64,000 nt of DNA, from contig NZ_VFIE01000023.1 of assembly GCF_010119385.1 (NCBI RefSeq), positions 62,001-126,000 on the forward strand. Reading direction: 5' to 3'. The number at the start of each line of letters is the position of its first letter. The stretch's first letter is position 1. This DNA is from Nesterenkonia haasae. Lineage in GTDB: Bacteria; Actinomycetota; Actinomycetes; Actinomycetales; Micrococcaceae. A model generated the notes under the pieces. It was not told where the DNA came from. It saw only the letters and a list, made by a program, of their open reading frames with translations, and did no database searches. The translations under genes were made by a program, and so were the position numbers. Of the stretch, positions 8,218 through 16,269 are shown piece by piece.

Positions 8218-8306
8218 TTTCGGAACAGGTTGTGACTACGGCCGGGTCGGCGTGTCGGCGTCAGCCGATGCGCCTCGGACGGCGTGGTCAAAAACGACCG
8301 TTTGTG
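8218..8306. repeat. ~90-bp dispersed repeat, copy B
   Basis: This is the second copy of the repeat at 4525-4611, in the same orientation. It overlaps the 3' end of the minus-strand hypothetical gene at 8236-8649 and lies directly upstream of the res-like site and resolvase remnant. The pair of copies brackets about 3.6 kb that contains the GNAT genes, the mutM fragment, the secreted/membrane pair and the resolvase. Confidence 0.7.
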
Positions 8307-8649
8307 GCTTGTCGCCGCTATGGTCGCGCATACGTTCCTCACCAGTCTTGATGAGCTTCTGCACTCGCTGCTTGGCGAATCGGACGTGTCGGCCGATTCC
8401 ACCGTGCGTCCATCCGAGGTCTGGTAAGCGCACGATATAGCCAGTGGGGTTGTATGGCGCCGCAGAGAGACCGTTGGAGTAGTAGATGAAGGCTTCATCG
8501 AGGAGCGCGGCGCGCGCTTCGGCCTGCTCCTCCGTTACCCTCTCCGGGCCGGAAAGGGCCGCGACGTGTTGGACGCCAGAGCACACCCGCTCAAGATCCC
8601 CCGGTGCCCAGCCGTACCCATCTAAACGGCCTGTAGCCGGCTTCAGCAC
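8236..8649 (-). CDS. Hypothetical protein with a possible helix-turn-helix
   Basis: The 137-residue frame begins MLKPATGRLDGYGWAPGD and has an Ala/Glu-rich helix (VTEEQAEARAALLDEAF). A segment DLGWTHGGIGRHVRF, followed by AKQRVQKLI, looks like a helix-turn-helix of the kind found in small actinobacterial DNA-binding proteins. I do not recognise the family. The last ~20 codons come from repeat copy B, so the original C-terminus may have been replaced by the repeat. The gene lies between the resolvase remnant and mutM in the same orientation. Confidence 0.5.
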   Translation of the reverse strand: MLKPATGRLDGYGWAPGDLERVCSGVQHVAALSGPERVTEEQAEARAALLDEAFIYYSNGLSAAPYNPTGYIVRLPDLGWTHGGIGRHVRFAKQRVQKLIKTGEERMRDHSGDKPQTVVFDHAVRGASADADTPTRP

Positions 8650-8714
8650 TTAGCTCTCATCCACAACTACCCACATGTCGCAAGGGCAGGTATCGGCGAA
8701 CGCGTGGGACGCGT

Positions 8715-9665
8715 CTACCACCGGCCGTTGCGGGGCCGCGGTTGGCAGACCGGGCACCAGTAGGAGGAACGGCCCATGAACTTCGCCCGCTGGATCACCC
8801 CAGCGCTGCGACCGGCTACCGCGCAGCGGGAGCATTCCCGGCCGGCCTGCCCATAGGCCTGCAGCGACCGGTCAAAGTAACCAGACGCTCCGTTGACGTT
8901 GACGTAGAGCGCATCAAAACTCGTACCCCCAGCCTCCAACGCCGCGGCCATCACCTCCTGCAGCGCGCTCAGCAGCCGGGCCGCCTCCGCCCGGGTGACC
9001 GTCTCAGCCCTGCGCGCGTAATGCATGCGAGCGCGCCACAACGCCTCATCAGCGTAAATATTGCCCACCCCGGAGATCACCGTCTGATCCAGCAGCGCCC
9101 GCTTAATCCCAGTACGACGACGCCGCAGCGCAGTAAAAATCCATTCTGCGGTGACAGCCGGCTCCAGCGGGTCCGGAGCAATATGCGTTGCCGACTGCGG
9201 GATCATCCGCTGGGAGGTGCGAGTCACCACATCAGGGATCAACGGGCTCAGGTGCATGCCGCCGAAGATCCGCTGGTCCACAAACCGCAACTGGTTCGGA
9301 GGGGCGTGACCCTCTTCCGCGGCGTCGGCCCGTGGCCTGTCCCCCAGTGCCAGGGTGATTTTGAGGTGTTTCTCTGCCGGGGCGTCGTCGTGCTCCATGA
9401 GCACCTGCCCACTCATGCCCAAATGAATGACCAGCGCGGTCGGCTGTGGTGTGTGCTGACTGGTAAGCGGGATCCACAGGAACTTACCGCGCCGCAGCGG
9501 GGCACCCAGTGTGCCGCCGGTCAGCTGGTCGCGGAAAGCCTGTGGACCTTCTGCATAGCGGCGAAGGCTGCGTTCGTCATGGACGGTGACCTGCTCCACG
9601 GTCCGGTGCGCAGCCCACCGGTCCACCCCGCGGCGGACCACCTCAACCTCTGGCAACTCAGGCAT
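8715..9665 (-). CDS. mutM: Bifunctional DNA-formamidopyrimidine glycosylase / AP lyase
   Basis: The protein removes 8-oxoguanine and formamidopyrimidines from DNA and nicks the resulting AP site. It opens with the invariant MPELPEVEVVRRG, with Pro1 as nucleophile after Met removal and Glu2 essential. It has the helix-two-turns-helix region (DQTVISGVGNIYADEALWRA) and ends with a zinc finger C-x2-C...C-x2-C (CSRCAVAGRSAGVIQR, then YWCPVCQPR). Length 316 is slightly above the usual 270-290, through insertions around residues 100-160. The zinc-finger end of this gene also occurs as a diverged fragment at 5916-6050. It is monocistronic here. Confidence 0.96.
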   Translation of the reverse strand: MPELPEVEVVRRGVDRWAAHRTVEQVTVHDERSLRRYAEGPQAFRDQLTGGTLGAPLRRGKFLWIPLTSQHTPQPTALVIHLGMSGQVLMEHDDAPAEKHLKITLALGDRPRADAAEEGHAPPNQLRFVDQRIFGGMHLSPLIPDVVTRTSQRMIPQSATHIAPDPLEPAVTAEWIFTALRRRRTGIKRALLDQTVISGVGNIYADEALWRARMHYARRAETVTRAEAARLLSALQEVMAAALEAGGTSFDALYVNVNGASGYFDRSLQAYGQAGRECSRCAVAGRSAGVIQRAKFMGRSSYWCPVCQPRPRNGRW

Positions 9666-9703
9666 AGCACCTCAGTGTGCCAGAACCATCTCCGGCCGGA
9701 GGA

Positions 9704-10576
9704 TCAGCCCGCGATACTGTTCAGTTCATTGAGGTAGGACTCCGAGAGTTCTACGCCGGCTCCGGTGATGTTCTCCCGAAGGTGCGCGGCAGAGGATGTG
9801 CCCGCAATGAGGAGAATATTCGGCGACCGGCGCAGTAACCACGCCAGTGCGACCGACATGGGCGTAGACCCGAGCCGCGCTACGACCGACGACAGGGCCG
9901 CCGACTGCAGCGGGGTGAACCCGCCGAGCGGGAAGAACGGGATGTAGGCCACACCCTCGGCTGCAAGCTGGTCGATCAACTGGTCGTCATGGCGAGTGGC
10001 GAGGTTGTACATGTTCTGCACGGAGACGATCGGCGCGATCGACTGCGCTTCGCTGACCTGCGCGGCAGTAGCGTTGCTGACGCCCAGGTGCCGGATCACA
10101 CCCTGATCCTGCAGGTCCACCAGCGTCTGGAAGGCCTCACTGATACGTTCCGGGACAGGTCCGTTCGCGTCACCAAGGCGCAGATGCACCAGGTCCAGGG
10201 CCTCCACTCCGAGGGTTTCTAGGTTGTCCTGGATCTGCTGGCGCAGTTCATCAGGTTTCCGGGCACTGGGCCAGCCGCCGTTGGCGTCACGACGACCACC
10301 GACCTTGGTCGCAATCAAGAGTGTCTCTCCGTAAGGGTGCAGGGCCTCGCGGATGAGATTGTTGGCCACACGCGGACCGTACGTCTCAGCAGTATCGATG
10401 TGGTTGATGCCGTGCGAGACCGCTTCCCTCAGCACAGCGAGAGCACCGGCACGATCAGCGGGTTCTCCGAGGACCCACGGGCCGGTAAGTTGCATGGCCC
10501 CATATCCGAAGCGAGCGACAGGGGTATCACCGAGGGTCCAGGTGCCGCCGGGGAGGGTGAGTGTTGAGGTGGTCAT
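9704..10576 (-). CDS. Aldo/keto reductase
   Basis: The 290-residue protein is an NADP-dependent oxidoreductase of the AKR superfamily, acting on aldehydes or ketones. The family signatures are visible: GYGAMQLTGP near the start, the catalytic Asp-Tyr pair in NHIDTAETYGP, a Lys in LIATKVGG, and VQNMYNLATR then LLIAGTSS for cofactor binding. The usual catalytic His region appears as VHLRLGD, so the His is present in altered surroundings. The gene is divergent from an HxlR-type regulator, a very common arrangement in which the regulator responds to reactive aldehydes or quinones and represses the reductase. Confidence 0.9.
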   Translation of the reverse strand: MTTSTLTLPGGTWTLGDTPVARFGYGAMQLTGPWVLGEPADRAGALAVLREAVSHGINHIDTAETYGPRVANNLIREALHPYGETLLIATKVGGRRDANGGWPSARKPDELRQQIQDNLETLGVEALDLVHLRLGDANGPVPERISEAFQTLVDLQDQGVIRHLGVSNATAAQVSEAQSIAPIVSVQNMYNLATRHDDQLIDQLAAEGVAYIPFFPLGGFTPLQSAALSSVVARLGSTPMSVALAWLLRRSPNILLIAGTSSAAHLRENITGAGVELSESYLNELNSIAG

Positions 10577-10632
10577 GTGTACCTTTCGATGGCTTGTGGG
10601 TCAGGTTGCCCTCCACCACTCTGAACCGTGCG

Positions 10633-10650
10633 CTACCTTTAAGGAAGTAG
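10633..10650. promoter_or_regulatory. Candidate HxlR operator in the divergent promoter region
   Basis: CTACCTTTAAGGAAGTAG is a partial palindrome in the 110 bases between the reductase ATG and the regulator start. HxlR-type proteins often bind such TAC...GTA-flanked sites between themselves and a divergent target. Placement and symmetry are the only evidence. Confidence 0.4.
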
Positions 10651-10685
10651 TTACCGAAAAGTGCGTTGATATCCCGGGAGTGAGA

Positions 10686-11108
10686 TTGGCGACCAAGACC
10701 GCGGCCCAGAAGAGAGCCGAAGCGAAGACGCAGTACAACGCGTTTCTGGCGGCGTGCCCGAGCCAGCAGCTGCTTGCACGTGTGTCAGGCAAGTGGGTGA
10801 CCCTGGTGATGTCAGCACTGGGGAGCGGACCCGACTGCACGGGTGAGCCCCGCCCCATGCGGTACTCCGAGCTAGCCCGAGTGCTGGCAGGCATCAGTCC
10901 GAAGATGTTGTCCCAGACCCTCAGATCGCTGGAAAGAGACGGACTTATTGACCGGACAGCCACCGCCACAGTCCCGGTGACCGTCTCCTATGAACTCACC
11001 GGCCTGGGCCTCTCCCTGCACCACACCATGCGTCAGATCAAGCTCTGGTCAGAAGCGCACCGGGATGAGGTCGCCGAGAATCAGGCCTTCTTCGACAGTG
11101 CACACTGA
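10686..11108 (+). CDS. HxlR-family winged-helix transcriptional regulator
   Basis: The 140-residue protein carries an HxlR domain: CPSQQLLARVSGKWVTLVMSALG, then RYSELARVLAGISPKMLSQTLRSLERDGLI and a wing VPVTVSYELTGLG. An N-terminal Cys precedes the conserved GKW, as in redox- and aldehyde-sensing members. The frame is open far upstream, but that part overlaps the reductase. I place the start at TTG 10686, with GGGAG five bases before it; a GTG at 10680 is an alternative. It most likely controls the divergent aldo/keto reductase and itself. Confidence 0.88.
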   Translation: MATKTAAQKRAEAKTQYNAFLAACPSQQLLARVSGKWVTLVMSALGSGPDCTGEPRPMRYSELARVLAGISPKMLSQTLRSLERDGLIDRTATATVPVTVSYELTGLGLSLHHTMRQIKLWSEAHRDEVAENQAFFDSAH

Positions 11109-11150
11109 CCTACGGTAGGGCCTGCGCACTCTGGCCCGCGAGCTGAGAAA

Positions 11151-11669
11151 CTACTGCGGACCGCGGACCATGCGGATCTCCACGATCCCTCTGAGAGCGC
11201 CGGAACCTTCATCCTCGCCCAGGTCGATTTCCTCACCGTCTGGTTCGAATCCGTGTTTGCGGTAGAAGGCCTGCGCCCGCGGGTTGTCTTTGAGTACCCA
11301 GAGAGAAGCGGATTTGTTGTTGAGGAGCTCCTCCAGCATGGCGGAGGAAGCTCCACTGCCCTGGTGTTCGGCCAACAGGTACATCATGTAGAGCTCATGC
11401 TCGACATCCACATCCTCCTCATGCGGAGGACCGATCTGGGCCATACCCACAATGGTGCCGTCTACTTCGGTGACCCTGGTGCGCGCTCGGTGGGCCTGGT
11501 CGGCGAGCATCTGCCGCCAGGAGTTAAGCCTGCGCTGGTACGACTCCTCGTTCCAGAACTGCTCAGGGAAAATACCTGAGTAGGCTTCCTCCCACGCTTT
11601 GACATGCACGCTGGCGATACCTTCAGCCTCATGTAACTTGGGGTGCCGGACTGTGAAGTCAGGGCTCAT
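11151..11669 (-). CDS. GNAT family N-acetyltransferase
   Basis: The roughly 172-residue GNAT protein has MYLLAEHQGSGASSAMLEELL as the acetyl-CoA loop region, followed by SLWVLKDNPRAQAFYRKHGF, the characteristic N-xx-A-xxFYxxxGF ending of RimI-like enzymes. The ATG at 11669 has a purine-rich AAAGTGAG about eight bases upstream. The open frame continues further but overlaps the gene behind it. It is the second of two tandem GNAT genes separated by about 30 bases and shares their overall plan, suggesting an old duplication. The substrate is unknown. Confidence 0.85.
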   Translation of the reverse strand: MSPDFTVRHPKLHEAEGIASVHVKAWEEAYSGIFPEQFWNEESYQRRLNSWRQMLADQAHRARTRVTEVDGTIVGMAQIGPPHEEDVDVEHELYMMYLLAEHQGSGASSAMLEELLNNKSASLWVLKDNPRAQAFYRKHGFEPDGEEIDLGEDEGSGALRGIVEIRMVRGPQ

Positions 11670-11698
11670 GTAAGTGCTCACTTTCGCTCGAGAGCTGC

Positions 11699-12265
11699 CT
11701 ATGAGCCTGACCCCGGCTCGCTCCACCCTCTACTGTAGGCGGCGTCTCCGTATGAGGGGGTCCAGACCATGCGGATCTTGGGGAGGTTCGCGATGTTCGG
11801 CAGGTGCTGAACCGCGCCGTCAGGGAGGTACCCGCGCTTTCGGTAAAAGGCGATCGCCCGGGTGTTCTCCTCCATCACCCAGAGGTAGTGCGCGGTGTTT
11901 CCGGGGACGAGCTCCGTCAGCAGCCGATCAGAGAGTCCGGTGCCATAGGCGGCAGAAAGCACATAGAGCCGGTGCAGTTCCAGAGGCAGCGGGGCGTCGT
12001 GGTCCCGGGCGGTGCCGAAAATTCCGAAACCGACCACCTGCTCACCGGCTTCAGCAATCAGCACCCTGCGCTGGTGACCCTCAGGGAGGGGTTCGGCGAG
12101 CAGTTCGGTCCACTGTTCGGTCCGTTTGCTGGGAGTGTTGCGCCGGAGCATCCAATCGTGCGGAAAGTAATACCCGTAGGCCTCATCCGCGGCGATGGAA
12201 TGTGCCAACCCGATCCGGGCGGCGTCGTGGAGCTGCGGCTGCCTGATCACAATCTGTTCCAGCAC
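11699..12265 (-). CDS. GNAT family N-acetyltransferase
   Basis: The 188-residue GNAT is the upstream member of a tandem pair. It shows LHRLYVLSAAYGTGLSDRLL in the acetyl-CoA loop and YLWVMEENTRAIAFYRKRGY, a motif nearly the same as in the following gene. The loop Gly pattern (YGTGLSD) is slightly unusual but acceptable. An N-terminal insert (YYFPHDWMLRRNTPSKRTEQW) corresponds to the substrate-side helix pair. The substrate is unknown. The two genes probably form one transcript. Confidence 0.85.
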   Translation of the reverse strand: MLEQIVIRQPQLHDAARIGLAHSIAADEAYGYYFPHDWMLRRNTPSKRTEQWTELLAEPLPEGHQRRVLIAEAGEQVVGFGIFGTARDHDAPLPLELHRLYVLSAAYGTGLSDRLLTELVPGNTAHYLWVMEENTRAIAFYRKRGYLPDGAVQHLPNIANLPKIRMVWTPSYGDAAYSRGWSEPGSGS

Positions 12266-12366
12266 TCACTTAGGATATGTGGTCCCGCGTTGTGGTGTGT
12301 CAGGCCCTAGACCTAGGGAACGTTCAGGTTAGCGACGGCGCAGCAGCCCCCGTATAGTCGGCGACT

Positions 12367-13221
12367 GTGAACGCCTTCCGTGAAGATGTCAGAGGTGGCG
12401 AGGAGGAACCTCGCCGCAACTCCCCCGCGCCTAGTGCTGAGAAGCCTCCACGACCGTCAGTTCCGCAGACGCTGGCGGGGATGCTGACTGCCATCACCGT
12501 GACCTACCTGATGTCCTTCCTTGGGGTCGCTGGCACGGTCATCGGCGTCGGATTGGTCAGTGTTCTCACCGTCCTGGGCAACTTCATGTACTCCTCAGCG
12601 ATCTACAGCGCTAAGGAAAAGGTGAAGCTTGCGCCACCGAAAGTCAGGCGCCGGGGTCAACCTTCCGAGCCACTGGATAACAGTGTGACCGAATTCGGAT
12701 ATTCCACCGCGGATCGCTCCGACGCCGCGTCTGATGGCCCTGAGTCATTTAGCTCTGGTGCCGGCGACTCTGCCACTGCCGAACCGGTGCGGGAGGAATC
12801 CGAGACGGCCTATTCGGAAAGCCCAGCGCAGTCATCACCTGGTCGTTTGCGCCAAGCCTGGACGGCCATGATGGAACGCTACGGACCCAAGAGGATCTTC
12901 GGGTCGATCGCGCTGGTCTTCGTGCTGCTAGCAGGGACGGTCACGGTGATCGAGCTCTCGGCGGGTCAGCCGCTGTCTGACATCGTTCGCAATGAGGAAA
13001 GCAGCGGCACCTCATTCTTCGGCGGGGCAGGCGGAGCGGGTGGCGAGGGGGACGACCCGGAGATCGAAGACGATGATTCCGGTGAAGTCCCCCCACCTGA
13101 GCAGGACGACATCCAGGAGGAGCCCCCAGCGCCTGAGGCTCCCCCGGAGGAAGAAGCCCCAGCCGAAGAACCTCAACAGGAAGAACAGCCAGCACCTGAA
13201 GAGGGCGCCCCCGAGGGATAA
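12367..13221 (+). CDS. Acidic Pro/Glu-rich membrane protein of unknown function
   Basis: The 284-residue product starts at GTG 12367. Residues 35-80 contain a glycine-rich hydrophobic pair (TLAGMLTAITVTYLMSFLG, VIGVGLVSVLTVLGNFMYS). A Ser/Glu-rich linker follows, then a single membrane segment at about 178-198 (IFGSIALVFVLLAGTVTVI). The remaining tail is extracellular-type: a Gly-rich patch (FFGGAGGAGG), then an acidic Pro-Glu tail up to the C-terminus. This is a common actinobacterial plan with no known activity. It is convergent with the FtsX permease, with about 80 bases between the stops. Confidence 0.75.
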   Translation: MNAFREDVRGGEEEPRRNSPAPSAEKPPRPSVPQTLAGMLTAITVTYLMSFLGVAGTVIGVGLVSVLTVLGNFMYSSAIYSAKEKVKLAPPKVRRRGQPSEPLDNSVTEFGYSTADRSDAASDGPESFSSGAGDSATAEPVREESETAYSESPAQSSPGRLRQAWTAMMERYGPKRIFGSIALVFVLLAGTVTVIELSAGQPLSDIVRNEESSGTSFFGGAGGAGGEGDDPEIEDDDSGEVPPPEQDDIQEEPPAPEAPPEEEAPAEEPQQEEQPAPEEGAPEG

Positions 13222-13303
13222 ACTGCGGTGCCTCACTGGGCGAGGTCAACCCAGAGTGTGGATCTTGAGCGAGCAGGCGGCGTCGTACTCCTCTTGGAAG
13301 TTC

Positions 13304-15985
13304 CTACTGGGCGGAGAGTCCGGCCGCAGGTGGGATGCGGGACAGGGCGCGTGCCGGAAGGAATGAGGCCAGAGCAGCAGCCACAAGCGTCGCAGCCCAA
13401 ATCAGGCTCATCCGGCCCCACGGGACCCCTAATGCCACCGTGAGGTTGTCTTGTGCTACTAGGGAGCGCACGCCACCCCAGGCGAAGAACGCCCCCAGAG
13501 CGCTGCCCAAGACCAGGGCCACACCCGCCATCAGCAATGCCTCCAACGTGACCAGTGCGCCGACGGATCCGCGCGTCATGCCCATGGCACGCAACAGTGC
13601 GGCCTCACGGCGACGCTCCAGAACAGACAGGGCCAGGGTGTTGCTCACACCCACCACAGCCACCAGGACTGAGGCGGCGAGCAGCACGAGGACGACAACC
13701 AAGACGGTATCGATGATCTGGGCGTAACTCGCTCGTTCTGTCGCAGCACCCAGGAAGGTCTCCCCTGAGATGGCCTCCGCTTCATTGCCGAACCGAGTGA
13801 GGTCACCCATGCTGGCTGATTCGGCGGTGCGTATGACCGTGATGCCCGCATTGTTTTCGAAGGTCCACTGCTCAGCATTTTCGAGCAAGTCCTCAGGGAG
13901 CACCACGGTGTTCGCGGGCACCCACGACGCCGGGACGGCCTGAACAGTGGTGCCCGCCTCCGCTCCGCTCGCGGCACTCCCAAGGGGTGTGAGGGTGACC
14001 TCCGCGGACTCTGTGGTTCTGTCCTGCATCATTTCCGTCGAGACCACAGCGACGGGTCCCGCGCCGTGCTGGTTCTGGAACACCGAATCGCTGCGGGCGA
14101 TCTCACTGATCACCGAATCTTCCGCGAAGACGACCCGACCCTCCAAGGAATTTCCATCAAGCTCTGCCGCCTCGATGGTCGCTTCAGCACCGGGAAGCTC
14201 CTGGTGCCTTTCCACGATGGATGAGTCCTCCGCCATCTGCTCCACCGCTTCCGAAGTGGTGTCCAGACTCGCGTCGATGGGGTTCCGCTCAGCCAGTTCC
14301 TCACTGAGGGAATGCTGCGCGGTCATCGCCCCCATGGTCATCGTGGACACCAGAGTGACCCCGATGAGCAATGCAGCGGTGGTGACTGCGGTACGGGCTG
14401 GCATGGCACGAGCATTCTGGCCGGCCAACCGTCCCGTCACCTTCAAACCCGGCACCCGGGAGGCAAGCTGCCCCAGGAGGGCAACGGCACGTGGAACCAG
14501 GAACCGGCCCATCAGCAGTACCCCGGTGAATCCGATGACTGCACCGGCGGCACCCAACAGCGGCTCATGGATAAGCGCCGACAGTAGGACCCCACCGAGG
14601 CCACCGGCGGCCAGAAGGACACCCAAAACGGTGCGCACCCAGGGGATCCGTTTGAGACCAGCGGCGATCTCCACCGGGCGCAGTGCCTCCATGGGGGAGG
14701 TCCGTCCGGCCTTCAGCGCAGGCATCACCGCCGCCAGCACGGTCACCGCAACACCGAGTACCAGTCCGGTGACGACGGCAAGCACACTGAGTTGCGCTGA
14801 GGAGAAGCTCTCCAACCAGAACCGCTGCGCGATAGTGGCGATGCCCACCGCGGCCGACCACCCCAGCAGGACGCCGAGCACGCCACCGCCCACACCAAGC
14901 AGCGCACCTTCGGCCACAGTGGCTCGGCGGAGCTGACCCGCCGTGGCCCCCACAGCCCTCAGCAGGGCCATAGTCCGGGAGCGGGAAGCGACCAGCACCT
15001 GGAACGTATTGGAGATGACGAGACTGGCGACGAACACTGCGATCGCGCCGAAACCCAGTCCAATACTCAACAGCGCCGTCGACTGTCCTGTCAGATCAGC
15101 GATCCAGGCGTCGATGATCTGCTGCTGGGTGTGGATCTCAACCCCAGCGACGACGAGGCTGCCGTCGGGCTGGGTAAAGATCTGGGCGGCGTCGTCATCA
15201 TCACCACTATCAGCTGGGAGTTCGCCGTTGCTGATCATGGCCGCAATGACTTCAGCGATCTGCTGCTGCAGCTCCTCCTGTGCTTGCATATCACCGTGAC
15301 CCTCACCTGTCATCGCGACCCGGAGGGAGGACGGGGTCTGGTCGGCATCTAGAGCCTCAAGACCTTCGGAGCTCATGTAGCCACTGACTGTCCGGTGGTA
15401 GCCGGATGCGAGGCCCGAGACCGTGAGCTCTGCGGAGCCCTCTTCCACATTGCCTGATTCTGCGTTGAAACGCTCAGTGCTGACCTGCATGGTGTCCCCG
15501 ACGCCGAGGGTGTTCGCTTCGGCGAAGTCTTTGACCAGGAGGATCTGGTCATCCTGCTCGGGTAGGGACCCTTCGGCGAGGTCCATGGTGCGCGTTTCCG
15601 GCAGATCACCGGCGAGCAGCATGGTGTCCACGCCGGAGCTTTCGCCCTGGAGGAACACAAAGCTGAGCGCCTCGGCCTCGGCCACGCCATCAAGCTCACT
15701 GACGGCCTCTGCCAGCTGCTGGTCAGGCCGATCATCAGAGGAGGTGTCAGATGTGCCAGATTCTTCTGCCGCGTTCTGCGCCCTGACAAGCGTCTCGGCG
15801 TTGATCACGAGGTCGGCGCCCGCGGCGTCGGACACTGCCTGCGCCTCCATGGTGCGGTTGAATGAGCCGAGCAGAATCAGGGCAGTGACCACGAAGGCCA
15901 CGGAGATGACGACGGCGGCGCCTGCGGCCCACATCCGCTTTCCGCCAGAGCGCAGATTGGTGCGTAGTACTGCATTCCCGGTCAT
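13304..15985 (-). CDS. ABC transporter permease, FtsX/MacB type, double domain
   Basis: The 893-residue protein has a short cytoplasmic start, a membrane segment at 18-42, a large extracellular domain (45-310), three membrane helices of an FtsX domain (310-430), further helices and a second extracellular domain (530-740), then a second FtsX domain to the C-terminus (LVVVLVLLAASVLVAVVGVSNTLALSVLERRREAALLRAMGM). The pattern SNTFQVLVASRSRTMALLRAVGAT / SNTLALSVLERRREAALLRAMG is diagnostic. Such permeases export lipoproteins, lipids or peptides or act as mechanotransmitters, and need an ATPase normally encoded next door. None is present on either side. The ATG overlaps the stop of a 16-codon reading frame. 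Confidence 0.92.
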   Translation of the reverse strand: MTGNAVLRTNLRSGGKRMWAAGAAVVISVAFVVTALILLGSFNRTMEAQAVSDAAGADLVINAETLVRAQNAAEESGTSDTSSDDRPDQQLAEAVSELDGVAEAEALSFVFLQGESSGVDTMLLAGDLPETRTMDLAEGSLPEQDDQILLVKDFAEANTLGVGDTMQVSTERFNAESGNVEEGSAELTVSGLASGYHRTVSGYMSSEGLEALDADQTPSSLRVAMTGEGHGDMQAQEELQQQIAEVIAAMISNGELPADSGDDDDAAQIFTQPDGSLVVAGVEIHTQQQIIDAWIADLTGQSTALLSIGLGFGAIAVFVASLVISNTFQVLVASRSRTMALLRAVGATAGQLRRATVAEGALLGVGGGVLGVLLGWSAAVGIATIAQRFWLESFSSAQLSVLAVVTGLVLGVAVTVLAAVMPALKAGRTSPMEALRPVEIAAGLKRIPWVRTVLGVLLAAGGLGGVLLSALIHEPLLGAAGAVIGFTGVLLMGRFLVPRAVALLGQLASRVPGLKVTGRLAGQNARAMPARTAVTTAALLIGVTLVSTMTMGAMTAQHSLSEELAERNPIDASLDTTSEAVEQMAEDSSIVERHQELPGAEATIEAAELDGNSLEGRVVFAEDSVISEIARSDSVFQNQHGAGPVAVVSTEMMQDRTTESAEVTLTPLGSAASGAEAGTTVQAVPASWVPANTVVLPEDLLENAEQWTFENNAGITVIRTAESASMGDLTRFGNEAEAISGETFLGAATERASYAQIIDTVLVVVLVLLAASVLVAVVGVSNTLALSVLERRREAALLRAMGMTRGSVGALVTLEALLMAGVALVLGSALGAFFAWGGVRSLVAQDNLTVALGVPWGRMSLIWAATLVAAALASFLPARALSRIPPAAGLSAQ

Positions 15986-16035
15986 CAGCGGGCACCGCCG
16001 TCTGGGGCCTGGACTGGTGTTTTCGCTATCGTCAT
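15985..16035 (-). CDS. 16-codon reading frame coupled to the FtsX permease
   Basis: A minus-strand frame ATG...TGA encodes MTIAKTPVQAPDGGAR, and its TGA shares a base with the permease ATG. Such overlaps serve translational coupling. In most genomes the partner ATPase gene occupies this place, and ATPases of this kind often begin with a similar short Pro/Ala-rich leader. The frame could therefore be a leader peptide or the scar of an in-frame deletion of the ATPase. It is too short to prove translation. Confidence 0.4.
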   Translation of the reverse strand: MTIAKTPVQAPDGGAR

Positions 16036-16182
16036 GCCCTCCACGCTACGAACGCGGAACAGGACAGACATCGGATCAGAGGATGGTTCTCAGCTCCTCC
16101 CAGAGGACGAGGGTGGAGCTGCGGGCACAGGGGACGCATAGGCACTGCCCGCGCTGAGCGGTGCCGGTGGTCCTGGGCAGCA

Positions 16183-16217
16183 GAAAACCCCGGCGCGAAT
16201 GCTGGTGCGCCGGGGTT
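16183..16217 (-). terminator. Rho-independent terminator of the YceI gene
   Basis: AACCCCGGCGC and GCGCCGGGGTT form a perfect 11-bp stem around a 10-base loop, followed on the minus strand by TTTTCTG. It lies about 50 bases beyond the YceI stop codon and would also insulate the permease behind it. Confidence 0.85.
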
Positions 16218-16269
16218 CTCTCTTACCTGTCAGCTCAGAGGCGAGCTGGCGGCGTCGTGCTCCGGGGAA

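Noticed and set aside
8742-9737. 331-codon plus-strand open frame
   Set aside because: It is antisense to mutM, lacks any recognisable motif and results from high-GC codon bias; mutM motifs on the other strand are unambiguous.
10601-10969. Minus-strand frame of 122 codons across the reductase promoter and HxlR gene
   Set aside because: It is antisense to the HxlR domain and would cover the divergent promoter.
13947-14936. 329-codon plus-strand open frame
   Set aside because: It lies wholly opposite the FtsX permease and reads as low-complexity Ser/Thr/Ala/Pro, a typical shadow frame.
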